Counted from the stretch's first letter, positions 9,219-20,712 are shown. The stretch: 45,490 bases of DNA from Rhizomucor pusillus (GCA_900175165.2 FWWN02000321.1:1-45490), one strand, 5' to 3'. Notes: generated by a model from the letters alone, not told the origin. Numbers and translations are program-made.

Positions 9219-10424
9219 GAATATTAAACTTCGCACCGATCGAAAGTTGCGTTGATGATACGCCGTGGTAATGATGTTTTTAAAGGACGGGCTGACCAGA
9301 ATTATTCGTCCAAGACACAGACCATATCGCGTGTGTATCTTGTCTTTCGCTGCTTAATTGCGCGAACTAAGATATGCCGACCCTCACTGATTCGAGACCG
9401 AACGATACCATCCAGGGTCTTACTGCAGCAAACGTGAGCTCCACAACTGGTCGAGAGGCAGAGGTACTCCAAGAATGCAATGTATGATTTGTTGAATTGT
9501 TGATTTGAAAAGCATGAAGAGCTGAAACAAGCTGCTCAGGTTATTGCGGGTTGGTATGGCTATGCTGTTACGACGATGTCCAGCAGCTTTCGTCACTTGT
9601 ACTTGCAGTGTTACCGTGGAGAAATTTTCTGCAACGACCATAATCTGAACGCTGCCACCGTCAAGGCCAAGCGCGATTCGTTAATAGACTAGATCATTTC
9701 GGATGATTATTGGATATTATGTCCAAAGCCATTTGTTCTGAATATTTGTTGCGTCTGAGGACTTGTGCTCGCTGGGCTTGAATGTTGTGTCCGAAGGAAA
9801 TCCCGAACTTTTATCGACACTGCATATGATGACCTGCAAATCGACGTGAGAACGTAAGCAACGAAGCATCCAACGTCTGTATATGATTACTTACGCTGCG
9901 CATAGGGGTGTGATGGAGAGTGCTGCCAGCTCAGCCCGACGTAATCATAGACACCTGACAGGCGCACGCAAGAAACATGGTCATCGAGCCGATTTCATGT
10001 TAAATCTGCCCATGGCGAGCTCGGCTCTGCTGAGGTCGGACGAAGGGATGAAGGGAAATCAGGGCGGAAGGAGAACACGGAGGCGGGGTTGAAGTGTCCA
10101 AAAATGAAGGACATGAGGACCAGCTAACGGCGTCTTATCCACTGCCAACAGCTGGCGGTCGTAGGCTTCATCATGATGGGTAAGCAAGCTGCCATTTTAG
10201 TGTTCAAGTCCACTTATGTTGTACATTCGGATTTATAGGTCTCAAGATCAGAGTATTTGTGCTGGACCGCCCCTCGAGCTATATTTGCCGATTACAAGGA
10301 ACCTCGCCGCTTTACTTCCCAAGCACAGAAGAAATATTAGCCTCTCCTCCTCAACTCGGCGAGACCCTCACGTTAATTATGTGGGTCGTCCTTAAAGGAA
10401 TATGCGCAAGCTCTTTGATTCTGG
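9219..10424. other. Stretch with only short, broken frames
   Basis: No gene can be supported. Short frames occur at 9420-9641 (minus) and 9883-10092 (plus) but have no recognisable motif. It may contain the decayed N-terminal half of the TnpB/Fanzor-like gene that becomes readable at 10425, but I could not follow it. Confidence 0.4.
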
Positions 10425-10960
10425 ATGGTCTCTAGCCACGAGCGCGCCGTCCGGAGATTTCACAATTACCCAGGAAGACAAAGAGCCTTGGAAGAAGCGA
10501 TAAATATCCTCATCAACGGTGGAAAGAGGTATGATCGTCGGCGGCGGAAGAATACGAAGAGAAACCGCAAAACAAGAAGTCAGAATAGACATGAAAAGAA
10601 AGCCAAAAAGGAGAGAGAACGCTTGCAGAATCCTTCCAACGTGCAGTCTCTGTCTACAATTGCTCAGTGAGTGATTAAATGCTGTAAAAATGAAACGTAA
10701 CCATCTTAATTCTATACTTTTTAGGTCTGCCGATCGACCTTTTCCTTTGATATCGGCAGAAAGGTCCACGATTGGAGGAGAATGCACGATATCGAGGTGG
10801 ACAAAAGCGAAATCAGTGGTCAACAACAAAGGAGGATAAGATGCCGCTTATCGTCTTCGGCAGCGGAATGATGAATCAACAGTTTCCTTTTCGAGGACAT
10901 CGTTCGAATTCTATAAAAATGATATATGACAATTTAAACCGAAAAGAAAGACCTTCATAG
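10425..10960 (+). pseudogene. Decayed TnpB/Fanzor-like (OMEGA-type) protein fragment
   Basis: Two plus-strand pieces resemble the C-terminal half of TnpB-like proteins that I recall as common in Mucoromycota. Piece one (10425-10670) has YPGRQRALEEAINILINGG, then a very basic linker (RRRRKNTKRNRKTRS). Piece two (about 10799-10960) has PLIVFGSGMMNQQFPFRGH followed by SNSIKMIYDNLNRKER, like the segment that precedes the zinc ribbon in this family. Stops and frame changes separate them, and the expected DEYxTS..CxxC zinc ribbon is not visible after 10960. The family (TnpB, Fanzor) is known as RNA-guided nucleases; this copy is surely inactive. The assignment is from memory of sequence style, so the certainty is moderate. 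Confidence 0.45.
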
Positions 10961-12232
10961 GAGCATAGATCTCCAAACGCAAACCGTTCTTGCCATGGGC
11001 GTAAATAGGCATCAGGATAGATGCAAACTTTCCTCCAAATACAGTATCGTGCGACCCCAACAGTTCGCTGCCACTGCCTGCACTGCACCTTGCAATGACA
11101 AAAAAAGCACCTTCCACTGCCCTAAAGTTGAATTTTTAGCAAAACGATCCCTACAGCAGCCGTCCATGTTTATTAAATGACAGAGAGGACCGATTTGCTG
11201 AACACATGCTTGCAGAGTACAAGTTCATCTTTTCTTAATGCGATGCACTTTTTTATTCACAAGGAGGGCGTAACAATGCGATTGTGCTCGCAGATACCCT
11301 TGAGCTGGCCAGGACTCAATCCAGGTTCATCCGCAAAGGGGAAAAAGGCGGATGCCAAGTTTCTGTGGCTCCTTCAACACCGCCTTGCTCGATTCAGTCG
11401 TCAAAATGCTGTACAGAATCGTTTACTGAGAAATCAAGAGAGGTGCCACCGACCGCATAATAGGAAAAAAAGAAAGCCAATGCCGTATCCATCTAAACAG
11501 AAGAAAAAAGCAGTCAGTCATAGCTGATGTTCTGCTAGTTTGAAGTCTTATCTTTCGCCTTCGTTATGTTCCTTAAGCGGTTGATGCGCTGATGGCTCGC
11601 AAGGTGCTGCAAAACAGTTGTAGCATGAGGAGAACCAGAATGTCTTGGGGCTATCTCCCAAATAAGGTGTCCTACCGTGCTTGGAAAGTTGCAGCAGTGT
11701 GCGATGCCTTGGAAACGGCAAAAAGTTGACGTCGTATGCGGACTTGCCATGTGCGGGTTCGAAAAGAAACTATGGTCGGTGGCCGTCGCGTACGCCGGCG
11801 AGCTGCCCAAATTGGACGACGGGTTTAGCTTGCTGCACGTTGGATCTCATCCATACGACCAGCGTAAGCGATTGCATGTCTCAGACTAACGCCAGGCAGG
11901 TCTCCGCGGCTGCGACAGTCGACGAGATCACGTGGATTCCAACGGCTAGACCCTTCAAGGCGGCCGTATTTATTGGACTTCTCGAGGGGCTGCAGCAGCA
12001 TCGGGCTGCGTGCCTGTCATGCTTTCGGCTCGCAGTCGATCGCGGGGTCGCTGACAGCGGTGTTGTCCATATCGCAAGGCGCCACTGAGGCATCTGTTTC
12101 AAGTTTACCACCAGACATCATCTTTTCTCGACGAATAAGTTTGCCCATGGCTCATTATATATAAAAATTTTTTATCCCAAAGCCAGCATCTTCCACCGCC
12201 TCCTTGGCGACTAGGCTATCAGACTTTTTGTC
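10961..12232. other. Stretch with overlapping short ORFs, none recognised
   Basis: Open frames at 11177-11527 and 11681-12088 (plus) overlap others in different registers and show no domain. The GC content rises at 11740-12080. I see no splice pattern that makes a credible gene. Decayed mobile DNA is the likeliest content. Confidence 0.35.
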
Positions 12233-13144
12233 TTGACTCAAGTTCATGGCCAATCCATTTTCAATTTTGGAGGCGCGGCTCACATTCAAACTGGTGGCCC
12301 ATCTTCGCTAAGTCTGATGTACTTTGAAATCGATCGCAAATATCCCCATAGTTGCATCAACTTCGTGCAAATTTGGTTAACTGCCCTGCATCAACCTTGG
12401 GACACCAATTTCTCGATTGTATCATTTCGACTCTTTTCAAAGAAAATAGACCGGATTGTATTCTTGTATCATTCATTTCATTTTTCAACCTGGCTTTTTG
12501 GTGGGATTGTGATCTACGCAAAATGGCAGCGTTGTTTCATATCAGCAATGTTCAGGCAGATACAACATCCTTCAAGGATTTCTGGTAGTCGTTATGATTA
12601 CCAACCAAGTTCCGAAAAATGTAATGTTTGTGCACTATTTCTGCACTCTGTTACTTGTAAGAATTATTCGAGCAGCATCTGGAGACTTTACGATTACGTA
12701 ATGTGGACGTTTGCTTTTCTATCAGTGATGACTTTTGACAAGCCAACAATCTTCAAGTCGCAATGGCCGCCAAAATCATCATTTCGCTTAAAGCTGGGCA
12801 TATACGACAATAGCTGCTTTGTACAAAATCTTGTGATCTTGGAGTGCCCAGAAACGACAATAGTAAAGTCTAGACATGGTACCCATCCTGGAAGCATAAT
12901 ATGCATGAAGGCTTATGAACCGTACGATAATCGTTGCAATAGCGACAATCTAGCAGTCGTTAGCCAAATGATCAGCTATGCAAACTGCTTTCCAGAATCT
13001 GAAAGGTACATAATGAGGATGATTTGTTTCGTCAAAAGTTCCTCGTTGTCGTATTCGACTTTTATTGCAGTACCCAAGTGGATGATAATGAGGTGGCCAC
13101 ATGTAAACATGGATGTTACGTTGCTGGTTTGGTTATTGCTTTAA
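12233..13144 (+). CDS. Unrecognised 303-codon open frame
   Basis: This is the longest uninterrupted frame in the left 13 kb. It opens at a TTG; the first ATG in frame is at 12317. I recognise no domain. The composition is odd for a real protein: rich in Cys, Trp, His, Phe and Ser, with several hydrophobic patches (for example STWLFGGIVIYAKW) and no repeats. 303 codons without a stop is unlikely by chance in AT-rich DNA, so it may be a recently broken or fast-evolving gene, or a shadow of old coding sequence in another register. No introns are needed to extend it. Treat it as hypothetical. Confidence 0.25.
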   Translation: MTQVHGQSIFNFGGAAHIQTGGPSSLSLMYFEIDRKYPHSCINFVQIWLTALHQPWDTNFSIVSFRLFSKKIDRIVFLYHSFHFSTWLFGGIVIYAKWQRCFISAMFRQIQHPSRISGSRYDYQPSSEKCNVCALFLHSVTCKNYSSSIWRLYDYVMWTFAFLSVMTFDKPTIFKSQWPPKSSFRLKLGIYDNSCFVQNLVILECPETTIVKSRHGTHPGSIICMKAYEPYDNRCNSDNLAVVSQMISYANCFPESERYIMRMICFVKSSSLSYSTFIAVPKWMIMRWPHVNMDVTLLVWLLL

Positions 13145-13626
13145 GCTTGGAATAATGCTTCACACATGTTTTCTGCCCATATATGATATCCATGTACTAT
13201 GTAAGCAAACTAAACCAACGGAGAAAGCCAAGATATCCTGCAATTTACACTAAATTCTAATAAACTCTATTGTTATCATATTAATGCACTACGGTAGATG
13301 CTGTTACCATGAACAGCTTGGGGCAAAACCATCAAATTCCTTTTTTCACTTATTCCAGTCGATGATGGCAATGCTGCACATATTTATCGTTAAAGACAAA
13401 GGATATAAGGGTTGAGCAAATCACTATAGACCCGGCTAGTTAATTTCCTTGACTCTGGCCACATTGCCGCTTTTCGATACAAGTATAGGAAATAACTTTT
13501 TCTGCTCCGTCCATTGGCCTCCTCCGTTAATAGAATCTCCTGAACCAGCCAGGCTCAATCACCGACGCATTTGGAGGACCGGGCGCCCAACACTTGGTTC
13601 CTTTTCTTCCCACCAGTTTATTGACA
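13145..13626 (+). other. 5' flank of bZIP gene
   Basis: AT-rich non-coding DNA up to about 13400, then the probable promoter and 5' leader of the bZIP gene. I see no unambiguous TATA box or operator. Confidence 0.4.
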
Positions 13627-15205
13627 ATGAATGGCAACAACACCAACAACTCTGACGATCCGTTCCTTAATCTCGACTGGGTACTTGAGACTGCTGACAA
13701 CACATTCAACGTGAACACGTCTCAGACACCCTGTCGCAATCAAGGCCCACCAAACAACAATGATGTTTTGACGTGCCTTTGGAACAACAACCCTTATCCA
13801 GTCGAATCGACAGCAGCAACCGCGCCGATAGTCATTCCTTCGAATGCTATTCCATCGAGCAATTCTACTTTCGCTGATATCTCGGCTGCTTCTGCTTCTG
13901 CTTTGGGATATCCACTGCCACCGCAAGCGAGGATTGACAGCACGGAGGCAACGCAAATTGGCAGCAGTGCAAATAAAGACGAAAGCAACAGCAAGGATGA
14001 TAACAATCGCAATCGACAACAATCAGAAGATGACGATGGCTACATTTCCGAGTCTCAGCTCAAGATGATGACATCCAAGGAACGTCGACAGTTGCGCAAC
14101 AAAATATCCGCGAGGAAGTTTAGGAACAGAAGAAAAGGTACTTCTTTTTTCCTGCCACTTTTCATAAATGCCACGTAGTATTGATTTTGCTTTGAATTAC
14201 TCTGCAGAGTACATTTCAATGCTAGAAGCTGAAGTACAAAAGCAGAAGAGCGAAAATAACCAGCTTCGCCTTGAAGTATCCTGGATTCGTGCTACGGCAG
14301 ACAAGTTACAAAAGGAAAATGATAGGCTCAGGCTGGAACTTGTACTTTGTCGTGAGGGTATTCGACCTCGGCGGAATCCTCACTACGACAATGGTAATCC
14401 TCCTGCTGCTCCTATCTCCACATCTTACAGAATGCCAAATTCATCCACGATGAGGTCCTCCTCGTTGTCACCTCCCTCATATGGTAATGAGTCAATGGGA
14501 CCAGATGTTGGCTTTGTACCATCCGATGCTTCATCTGCTTCCTCGCACAATAACTCGCCGCCCGACATACGTGAGCCTTGGGAGCTCGTATTTACCGATC
14601 GTACTCGCCCTCACTACACTTATCTATCTCACGCAGTGATGCCAGACTGGGATCTCAGTTCCATTCTCAAAAAGGAAAGCGAAATATCACAGTCCGCACC
14701 AAACGAACTATTCCAAAAATACCCGCTGCTAGCTCCAGCACTCATGTCGATCGTTTTAAGTCACACCATGACTATGACACCTGAAGAACTCGTGAAACAT
14801 GCCAAGTTGCTGCCACCACCTCCCAACCTGGAAGACACGCCTCGCTTCTTGACAAACGACCTCTGGTTCGGGCCAAAGATAGGAGGAGCCACAAAGCGAA
14901 AAGCGTCCTTGACGGGCAGCGATATCCGGACGATGTGGGAGGCCCAGCAAAAGATTGCAACTCAAGTGGGAACTGGATCGGATGCAGAGAAAAGCAAAGA
15001 GGAAGATAATATGGAAAATGAATTAACTGTGGCTACCACTGGTTTCCTTCCCGACAACTGTCCTTTATTGTGGATCCAAAAACAATTTTGCCGATTCGTT
15101 TATGCATATGTTATCGCCCGCTACCCTCACTTGGAACCTCAATGTCAGCAGTATCTTCCAATCTGCGACAAGTATCGCCGTCAATACATGCTCACTGCTG
15201 CTTAA
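13627..15205 (+). CDS. bZIP transcription factor
   Basis: Nuclear DNA-binding regulator of the basic leucine zipper family. Exons 13627-14137 and 14208-15205 give 502 residues; the 70-nt intron (GTACTT..CTGCAG) splits the Glu codon of RNRRK|EYIS, exactly inside the basic region. Residues about 150-171 are the basic region (RRQLRNKISARKFRNRRKE, with the N-x7-R signature), followed by a zipper with regularly spaced Leu (MLEAEVQKQK, LRLEV, LQKENDRLRLEL). The N-terminal third is rich in Asn, Ser and Asp; the C-terminal part has a conserved-looking end (CRFVYAYVIARYPHLEP). A frame open upstream begins at TTG 13594; the first ATG, 13627, is chosen. Without splicing the frame ends just after the basic region, so intron retention would give a protein lacking the zipper. 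The target pathway cannot be inferred. Confidence 0.92.
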
Positions 15206-15373
15206 TCACTCCCTAAAGAACAAAACATACAATAATTGTCCTCCTCCCATCCTTGTAAATAATTGTCGCTGTCTTAAAACATCAAATTATTCCTTCATTA
15301 ACTAGCAAAGTTCGCAATAAATCCGTTTTATTTTCCATACAGAAAGAGTAGGTAGGGTATAATAGGGTATCAA

Positions 15374-15738
15374 TTATATCACGGGTGTAGTAGATGGCTC
15401 TGGTTTTACGGCATGGAGAGACGAGGCTACAGAGGAGGAATTATCTACTTGGTCGAGTAATGGATTAGATTTACGCCGTTCTCTCTCCTCGTAAAGCTTC
15501 AGTCGTATCTCGGCCTTGCTCATGTTGACGTAGCCAACGATAAATATAGGTAAAAGCTGAAAGACTGTGCACAGCACGAATCCCCACCTTGGATTGATAA
15601 TCGTCTCATTCATAATGCCAATAAGCGCGGGTCCCAAAAACTGGGAAAATTTCGAAGTAATGCCAAACAATGCAAAGAACATATTTTCTTTCCCTTTTGG
15701 GATGAGTTCGGACCTACAGTATTATTAGCATTACTTAG

Positions 15739-15800
<62 letters not shown>

Positions 15801-17573
15801 AAATGATAGTACCAGCCTCAAACACTTACATGAGAGTCTGCGAGTAAGCATAGAAGGGAGCAGTGAATATGCCAAACCATGCTTGATATATCCAAAGTTC
15901 GGTCACGGACCGGAATCCTACAACGTAGCTACTGATGCTGATACAGCCCCACACGGGCATGAACAGTGTGAAAACGGTTGATATTTGCAACATGGTCTTT
16001 GTACTCCAATCGAATGCTTTCTGGACGTACAAGAAGAGGAAACATCCAAGAACGGAAGCAACAGAACCCACGAGGTTCATGTATGTCTGCAGCAGTCCAT
16101 TGTAGTCGGTCAGGTTGTTTGTCAAATTTTGGGTTATTGCATTCATACTCGAGACGGAGCCTGTGAGGAAAAAGTAGCCGATCAAAAACAAAAACGTTTG
16201 AGGCAGTTCCTTGTAAGCCTTGAGAGCTCGACCAACTTAATATACTTTAATTAGTACACCTGAAAGCGCAGATTGAACGCATATGTAGACTTATCACCTT
16301 TGATCCAGCCATACGTCAGGTAGCTGGCGTGTGGCGGAAGCGGCGGTCGCGGGCGTTTCTTTTGCAAAATAAACCATGGAATTGCGCAAAAAAGCCAATA
16401 GCCGCCACACACCGCGCTGTAAATGGAATTAGAGTATTGTGGCAGTTTGTCCCAGTGTGTGTGGTAGTGCGCAGATAGTCCGAAACCAACACCGATAATG
16501 ATAACAGATATCAAGAGAAAGCCGATATTTGACCACGCAGTAGAGACTGTAGAGATATGATTGCGGGCCATGGACTCGAAATGGAGGTAGTATTCCTGGT
16601 CACGGCAGCTACGCCGGACAGCTCGCACTTTGGGATCATTGATGGCTAGTTCCGGAAATATTGCCCAGTAAAACACGAGCGACGCGCCGTAAGAAACTTG
16701 GAATACTAGGCCAACAAGTAAAGCCACGCCCCAGTAACTGCCTTGTGACGTATCATCAAAACTGTTGTCCTTATTCCCTCTTCTGATATCTCCGTATATA
16801 CGTACTTGCAGAATCATCAAAGGCTAGAAAGGCAATTTGTGCGGCGCACGATATGAGTGTGATAAAGAGAAGCATCTTGGAGCTTCCACTGCCGTAATCA
16901 GCCAAAGTACCTGACAGTGAGAGATAAATCACCCGTATCTGGGGAAGAATGGCATTTTTTTCTTACCGATGGTTGTCAAAAGAATTGCTTGTATCAAGGC
17001 ATTGAGTCCATTGTTGAGAAAGACGATGCTGTCTACGCTAAACTCGTCCGATCCTATCATTGTGTCGCAGGGTCGCCTAGGGCCGCATTGCTCAGTTCTC
17101 CCCGGACTTCTTGGATCCCAACCATTCCGACTAGCGAAATATTGAACGACGGTTGGAACATACGCATAATTGTTAATCTAAAAATGGAGGATTGAGTGTT
17201 AGCTGAAATAAATTCAGTCTAGAATGTTTGAGCAGAATACGCACGCCGTTATCCTGATTATTAAACGGTGAGTTATCATTCCAAAATTTAGTTAGAGATA
17301 ATAGCGATACTCTAATGCGTTTTGGATCTAGGAGCATACCCCGTTGCTGCAATGGTAAGCTATAATTAGTAACCAAGCCGTCGTTTACGGGGTCGAGGGC
17401 GAAAATACTCGCTAGTAAAAGTAATAGGCCCATCTCTCCCAGCGCGTGGTCTCTGGCACTCGATCCCACGCTGGTACTTGCTCTCCTATCGCATCTTCAT
17501 CATCGTCGCGTACGCAGCTGTCAATTGTATCATCAGAGCCAGCTTCTTTAGATGCTGAGGGACTGTGCTGCAT
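15374..17573 (-). CDS. ATG22: Autophagy-related protein 22 (vacuolar amino acid exporter)
   Basis: Polytopic vacuolar membrane protein of the MFS fold that releases amino acids after autophagic breakdown. Eight exons on the minus strand: 17413-17573, 17340-17346, 17245-17253, 16967-17177, 16806-16910, 16298-16741, 15830-16235, 15374-15713, giving 560 residues. Family marks: TRWERWAYYFYYNGDNG near residue 50, NNGLNALIQAILLTTIG, LADYGSGSSKMLLFITLIS, and the C-terminal SELIPKGKENMFFALFG. Exons 2 and 3 are only 7 and 9 nt but restore the YYNGDNG motif; intron 1 starts GCGAGT instead of GT, otherwise a TAG stop follows YYFY. All three introns around them have clear CTAAT/CTAAC branch points. Converges with the bZIP gene (168 bp between stops). 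The intron before the last exon contains a long TA/TG/GA microsatellite. Confidence 0.93.
15737..15803. repeat. Compound (TA)n(TG)n(GA)n microsatellite in ATG22 intron
   Basis: About 65 bp of TA, then TG, then GA dinucleotides inside the 116-nt intron 15714-15829 of ATG22. On the transcribed strand it is TC, CA, TA and lies between donor and acceptor, making this the longest intron of the gene. A likely polymorphic length marker. Confidence 0.95.
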
Positions 17574-18119
17574 TAAATCAAATAGATAGAAGGGGGAACT
17601 AGTAGGGTATCAAGGGAATGAAAAGAGAAAGAGAGAGAAAGAAAGAGAGAGAGAGAGAGAAAAACCCGAAACAAAGAGATTATGCAGCATGGATTCCGAA
17701 AACCTGTGCAGAACCTGCATCAGAAGGCTTTGACATCTTGGATGCCCATCAGCCACCGCCTCCCGAGTTTCACACACACACGCACACACATTGCTTGGCA
17801 TGACCATGGTCCGTTTACTGTCGTAAAGGACATGCATACCACACGCCAAAACTGATCCTTTTTTCTCTTCTCCAACGGTCCGTGCATTTGTTCCCTTGGC
17901 AGCAGCAGTTTAGATGACGTCCAGAAAAGGAAAGACTCGCGCGCGTGAGCTGTATTATACGTGCAATACAGTGCATCTACCCACACTACTGTGCAGATTT
18001 TCTTGCACATTGTTGCTTTCCCGTGCGTCCTCTCCTCCCTCAATATCCCATCAACAGCAGCAGCGGTCCAAAGGTATTACATGGTCAAAAAATGGGGAAC
18101 AATGCGCTCTTTTTTATTT
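17574..18119. other. Spacer with GA-rich and CA-rich microsatellites
   Basis: Between the ATG22 start and the end of the uL23m gene. 17619-17664 is a purine-only GA/GAAA tract; 17770-17790 is a CA repeat. No gene is seen. It includes the ATG22 promoter and the uL23m 3' end. Confidence 0.6.
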
Positions 18120-18657
18120 TTATTGCTGACCACCCTGCTCTTCTCTCGCCCGGTTTTCCATGGCCGTTCGCAATTCCTTTTCGTGCTCCTTTTGCTCTGG
18201 TGTCAAGTGACGTCGCCAGCCGAGTATTTTCGAGTAATTCTTATTCTGCATGACTGATCGGTACTGCTTGTCTAGATCGTAGTGTGTCGAGGGCTCGGGC
18301 CACTGGAAAGGCTCGTCTATTGTGACAATGGCCTTCTTGTATGCTTTACTTGACCTGATCCACTTTCGAAAACCGTCCTGTTTGTATCTCGTAGCATAAT
18401 TCATTGTCCGTACGTCTAATACGTTGACGCCGTATATGTTGGTAAGGTAGGAATGAATGTCGAACTTATTGCAAGATTGGGGCACACGGAATGCAACTTG
18501 GTTTGGCTGTAAGTTGGGACTTCTGACCATTTGGAATACAATGTTGGGCAAGTAGACCTTCTCTGTAAAAATGTACAAGTAAGCAACTGTTGTTGCTATC
18601 AAATGCAAGCAAGGTTTTTTGAATCATACTCAGGCCCTGGCGCATTGGAGTTGACAT
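18120..18657 (-). CDS. MRP20: Mitochondrial large-subunit ribosomal protein uL23m
   Basis: Structural protein of the mitochondrial large ribosomal subunit. Exons 18630-18657 and 18120-18562, with a 67-nt intron (GTATGA..TTACAG), give 156 residues starting MSTPMRQGLKKVYLPNIVF. The L23 core follows (MVRSPNLQPNQVAFRVP, FDIHSYLTNIYGVNVLDVRT), then a charged tail rich in Lys/Glu. The first 28 nt of coding sequence are alone in exon 1; a good acceptor (TTTCCCGCAG) lies 11 nt upstream of the ATG, so the 5' leader is probably spliced too. An alternative upstream ATG at 18817 opens a different frame and is not supported. The MRP20 symbol follows the yeast orthologue. Confidence 0.88.
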
Positions 18658-20677
18658 TTCGTTGACGGCTGCGGGAAAGAGGGAATGTGTGATACAGCGA
18701 AAACAAGAAGTGGTCAATTTCGTGACTCGCTCTCTGTAAATCGGGTCGGGACCGTTCAGGCACCAATCCCACATCGTTCTTCCGGACACCTATGTCAATA
18801 CCAGCATTGAACGCCATGGCTTTTTAAATATTTGAACCTTTGGCAGCTGTATGATCTTTTTGCTTCGGACTTGACAGGAAACTGAACACATCCCTATAAA
18901 CCAGATACTGACAAGTTTGGGCCGAATACAACGAGGAATTATTAGACCATAATGTTCGACCTGGTATCGCTTTCCGTTCTCACTCTGTAGAAATGTATTT
19001 AACAAAAGAAAACTCCTATTGACAACGACCAAACGCAAATTGGATTAAACCGGAAACTGGGGTCAAACTGACCATTGGCTATTTAGCTTCTACGAAGCAC
19101 TGTATCCCTTGAATCACACCTATATGACATCTAACGAACTAATGCCTAGCAGCGAGACAGATGCATGCTTACAATGGGGCTTGGGAGCAGGTGTCCATCG
19201 TTTACATATCAACTACCCATGCATCTGTTTATCGTTTCCGCAATGTATGTATCACCGCATTGGCTCAACATTTTGTATCTCTGTACTTTGTGAAGCTTCT
19301 ATACGACAGACAAGCACATAAGCCAAGTCAAACAATAAGTCTAGCAATCAGCCATGAACGGGGCGCTTAACTAGTGCATATCTCAATGACAAGCATCAAA
19401 GGATGACAGTCGTAATTCTGGAGTAAATTTTCAATAGGCTCCATAAATAGTGCATTTGAACGTGTGTGTGGGTTGAAATAGCTCGAGATACCACTTATTC
19501 TCAATCCTTTTATACACTCTCCTGCAGAAGAGCATTCGATAAAGTATGGTTCTTGAATATTTTACATAAAATCCCATTATATTTCAGTAATCCAAGCTAT
19601 ACCTTTGCATGGTTTGCATCCTCACAGTGTTATCGCTCTTATTAGCCTAAGATGTTCAGAAGTTATTGACAAGCGAATAGTTGCGTAATTTAAATACCCA
19701 TTTCATGCTGACCTCTGCGCTGCATTGTGCAAAAGGTACATGGAAATCGATGCCAATACAAGGTGGAGTACTGAGGGAGACAACGCACGCACTGCTTGCG
19801 TGTTATCAATTTATCGTATGACGAGAGGTGCATGAACACGCCGCACCTGAAATCTTGCAGCTCCCTTTATCCTCTATGCTGGGAGCGACTTGATTTGATG
19901 TCTCAAAAGTGATATACCGATAGTCCATCGATAAGTCCATCCTCGCGCATCTTTTTACATGTAAATATTGGTAATTAACTATCGGTGCTGGTCTGATACT
20001 ACATAAATATCATTCATTTTCAATAGCAGCAATGTTACTTTTTGGAAATACTGCACTGGTCTCGGGTTCCCCAAGGGATGGCGTTCGAATATCCTTGCCA
20101 CATGTCTCGTTGCATTCGTTGCAGAAGAATAGATGATGGCTGTCGTTGTGGATGTTTATTTTTAGCAATGATCCACGTGAGATATCCAAGTGCGTATCAG
20201 CAATGCCGCTGGAACTATCTCCAGAGTCGGGACAGACCAATGTCGGCTCTACAAGGAATGCCAATATGAAGGGAACATATCCTAATTGGATTCCTATAGT
20301 TGAATACATACTATAAATAGGCGACCTAGCGATAGTTTTGGGGAGCAAACGTTGCCAAGGGAAAAAAAGAACCAGATGCATTACTTGCGAAAGAGCAACG
20401 CAGTAGCCGCAGTCGATCTTTTTTTAAGAAACCTGTAAAAGTGGAAACGCGGGTGCCATCATCGTCTATGATCTTCTTGCAGTCCAGACCGTCGCCGTGT
20501 AAGATGGCGGTTGTGTTCCCTCTTTAGGAGGGTATTAATCGCATCCGAAATGAATCTGTGCCACGATGTGTTTGTATACCGTATTTAATTTTACAAGTAG
20601 TATATTGGACCCTGCTATCTGGTACCGGCGGGCGGGCGAGTAATGTCGATCATTTTCTCGCCAACCAAATTGTCTCG

Positions 20678-20678
<1 letters not shown>

Positions 20679-20712
<34 letters not shown>
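20679..20712. repeat. (GTT)11 microsatellite
   Basis: About eleven GTT units in a non-coding spacer. Confidence 0.97.

Noticed and set aside
10876..11117. Minus-strand frames at 10.9-11.1 kb as a separate gene
   Set aside because: Short, overlapping in two registers and without any motif.
13618..14022. 134-codon minus-strand frame opposite the bZIP gene
   Set aside because: It is the antisense shadow of the Ser/Asn-rich bZIP N-terminus.
17173..17469. 98-codon minus-strand frame starting inside ATG22 exon 1
   Set aside because: It runs through three introns with clear branch points and is out of frame with the ATG22 motif.
17413..17573. ATG22 as a pseudogene with an in-frame TAG after YYFY
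   Set aside because: A GC-AG intron plus two micro-exons restores the family motif and the whole 560-residue frame, so a nonsense mutation is not needed.
20010..20381. 123-codon minus-strand frame
   Set aside because: No domain, no splice logic, and a Cys/His scatter typical of non-coding frames.
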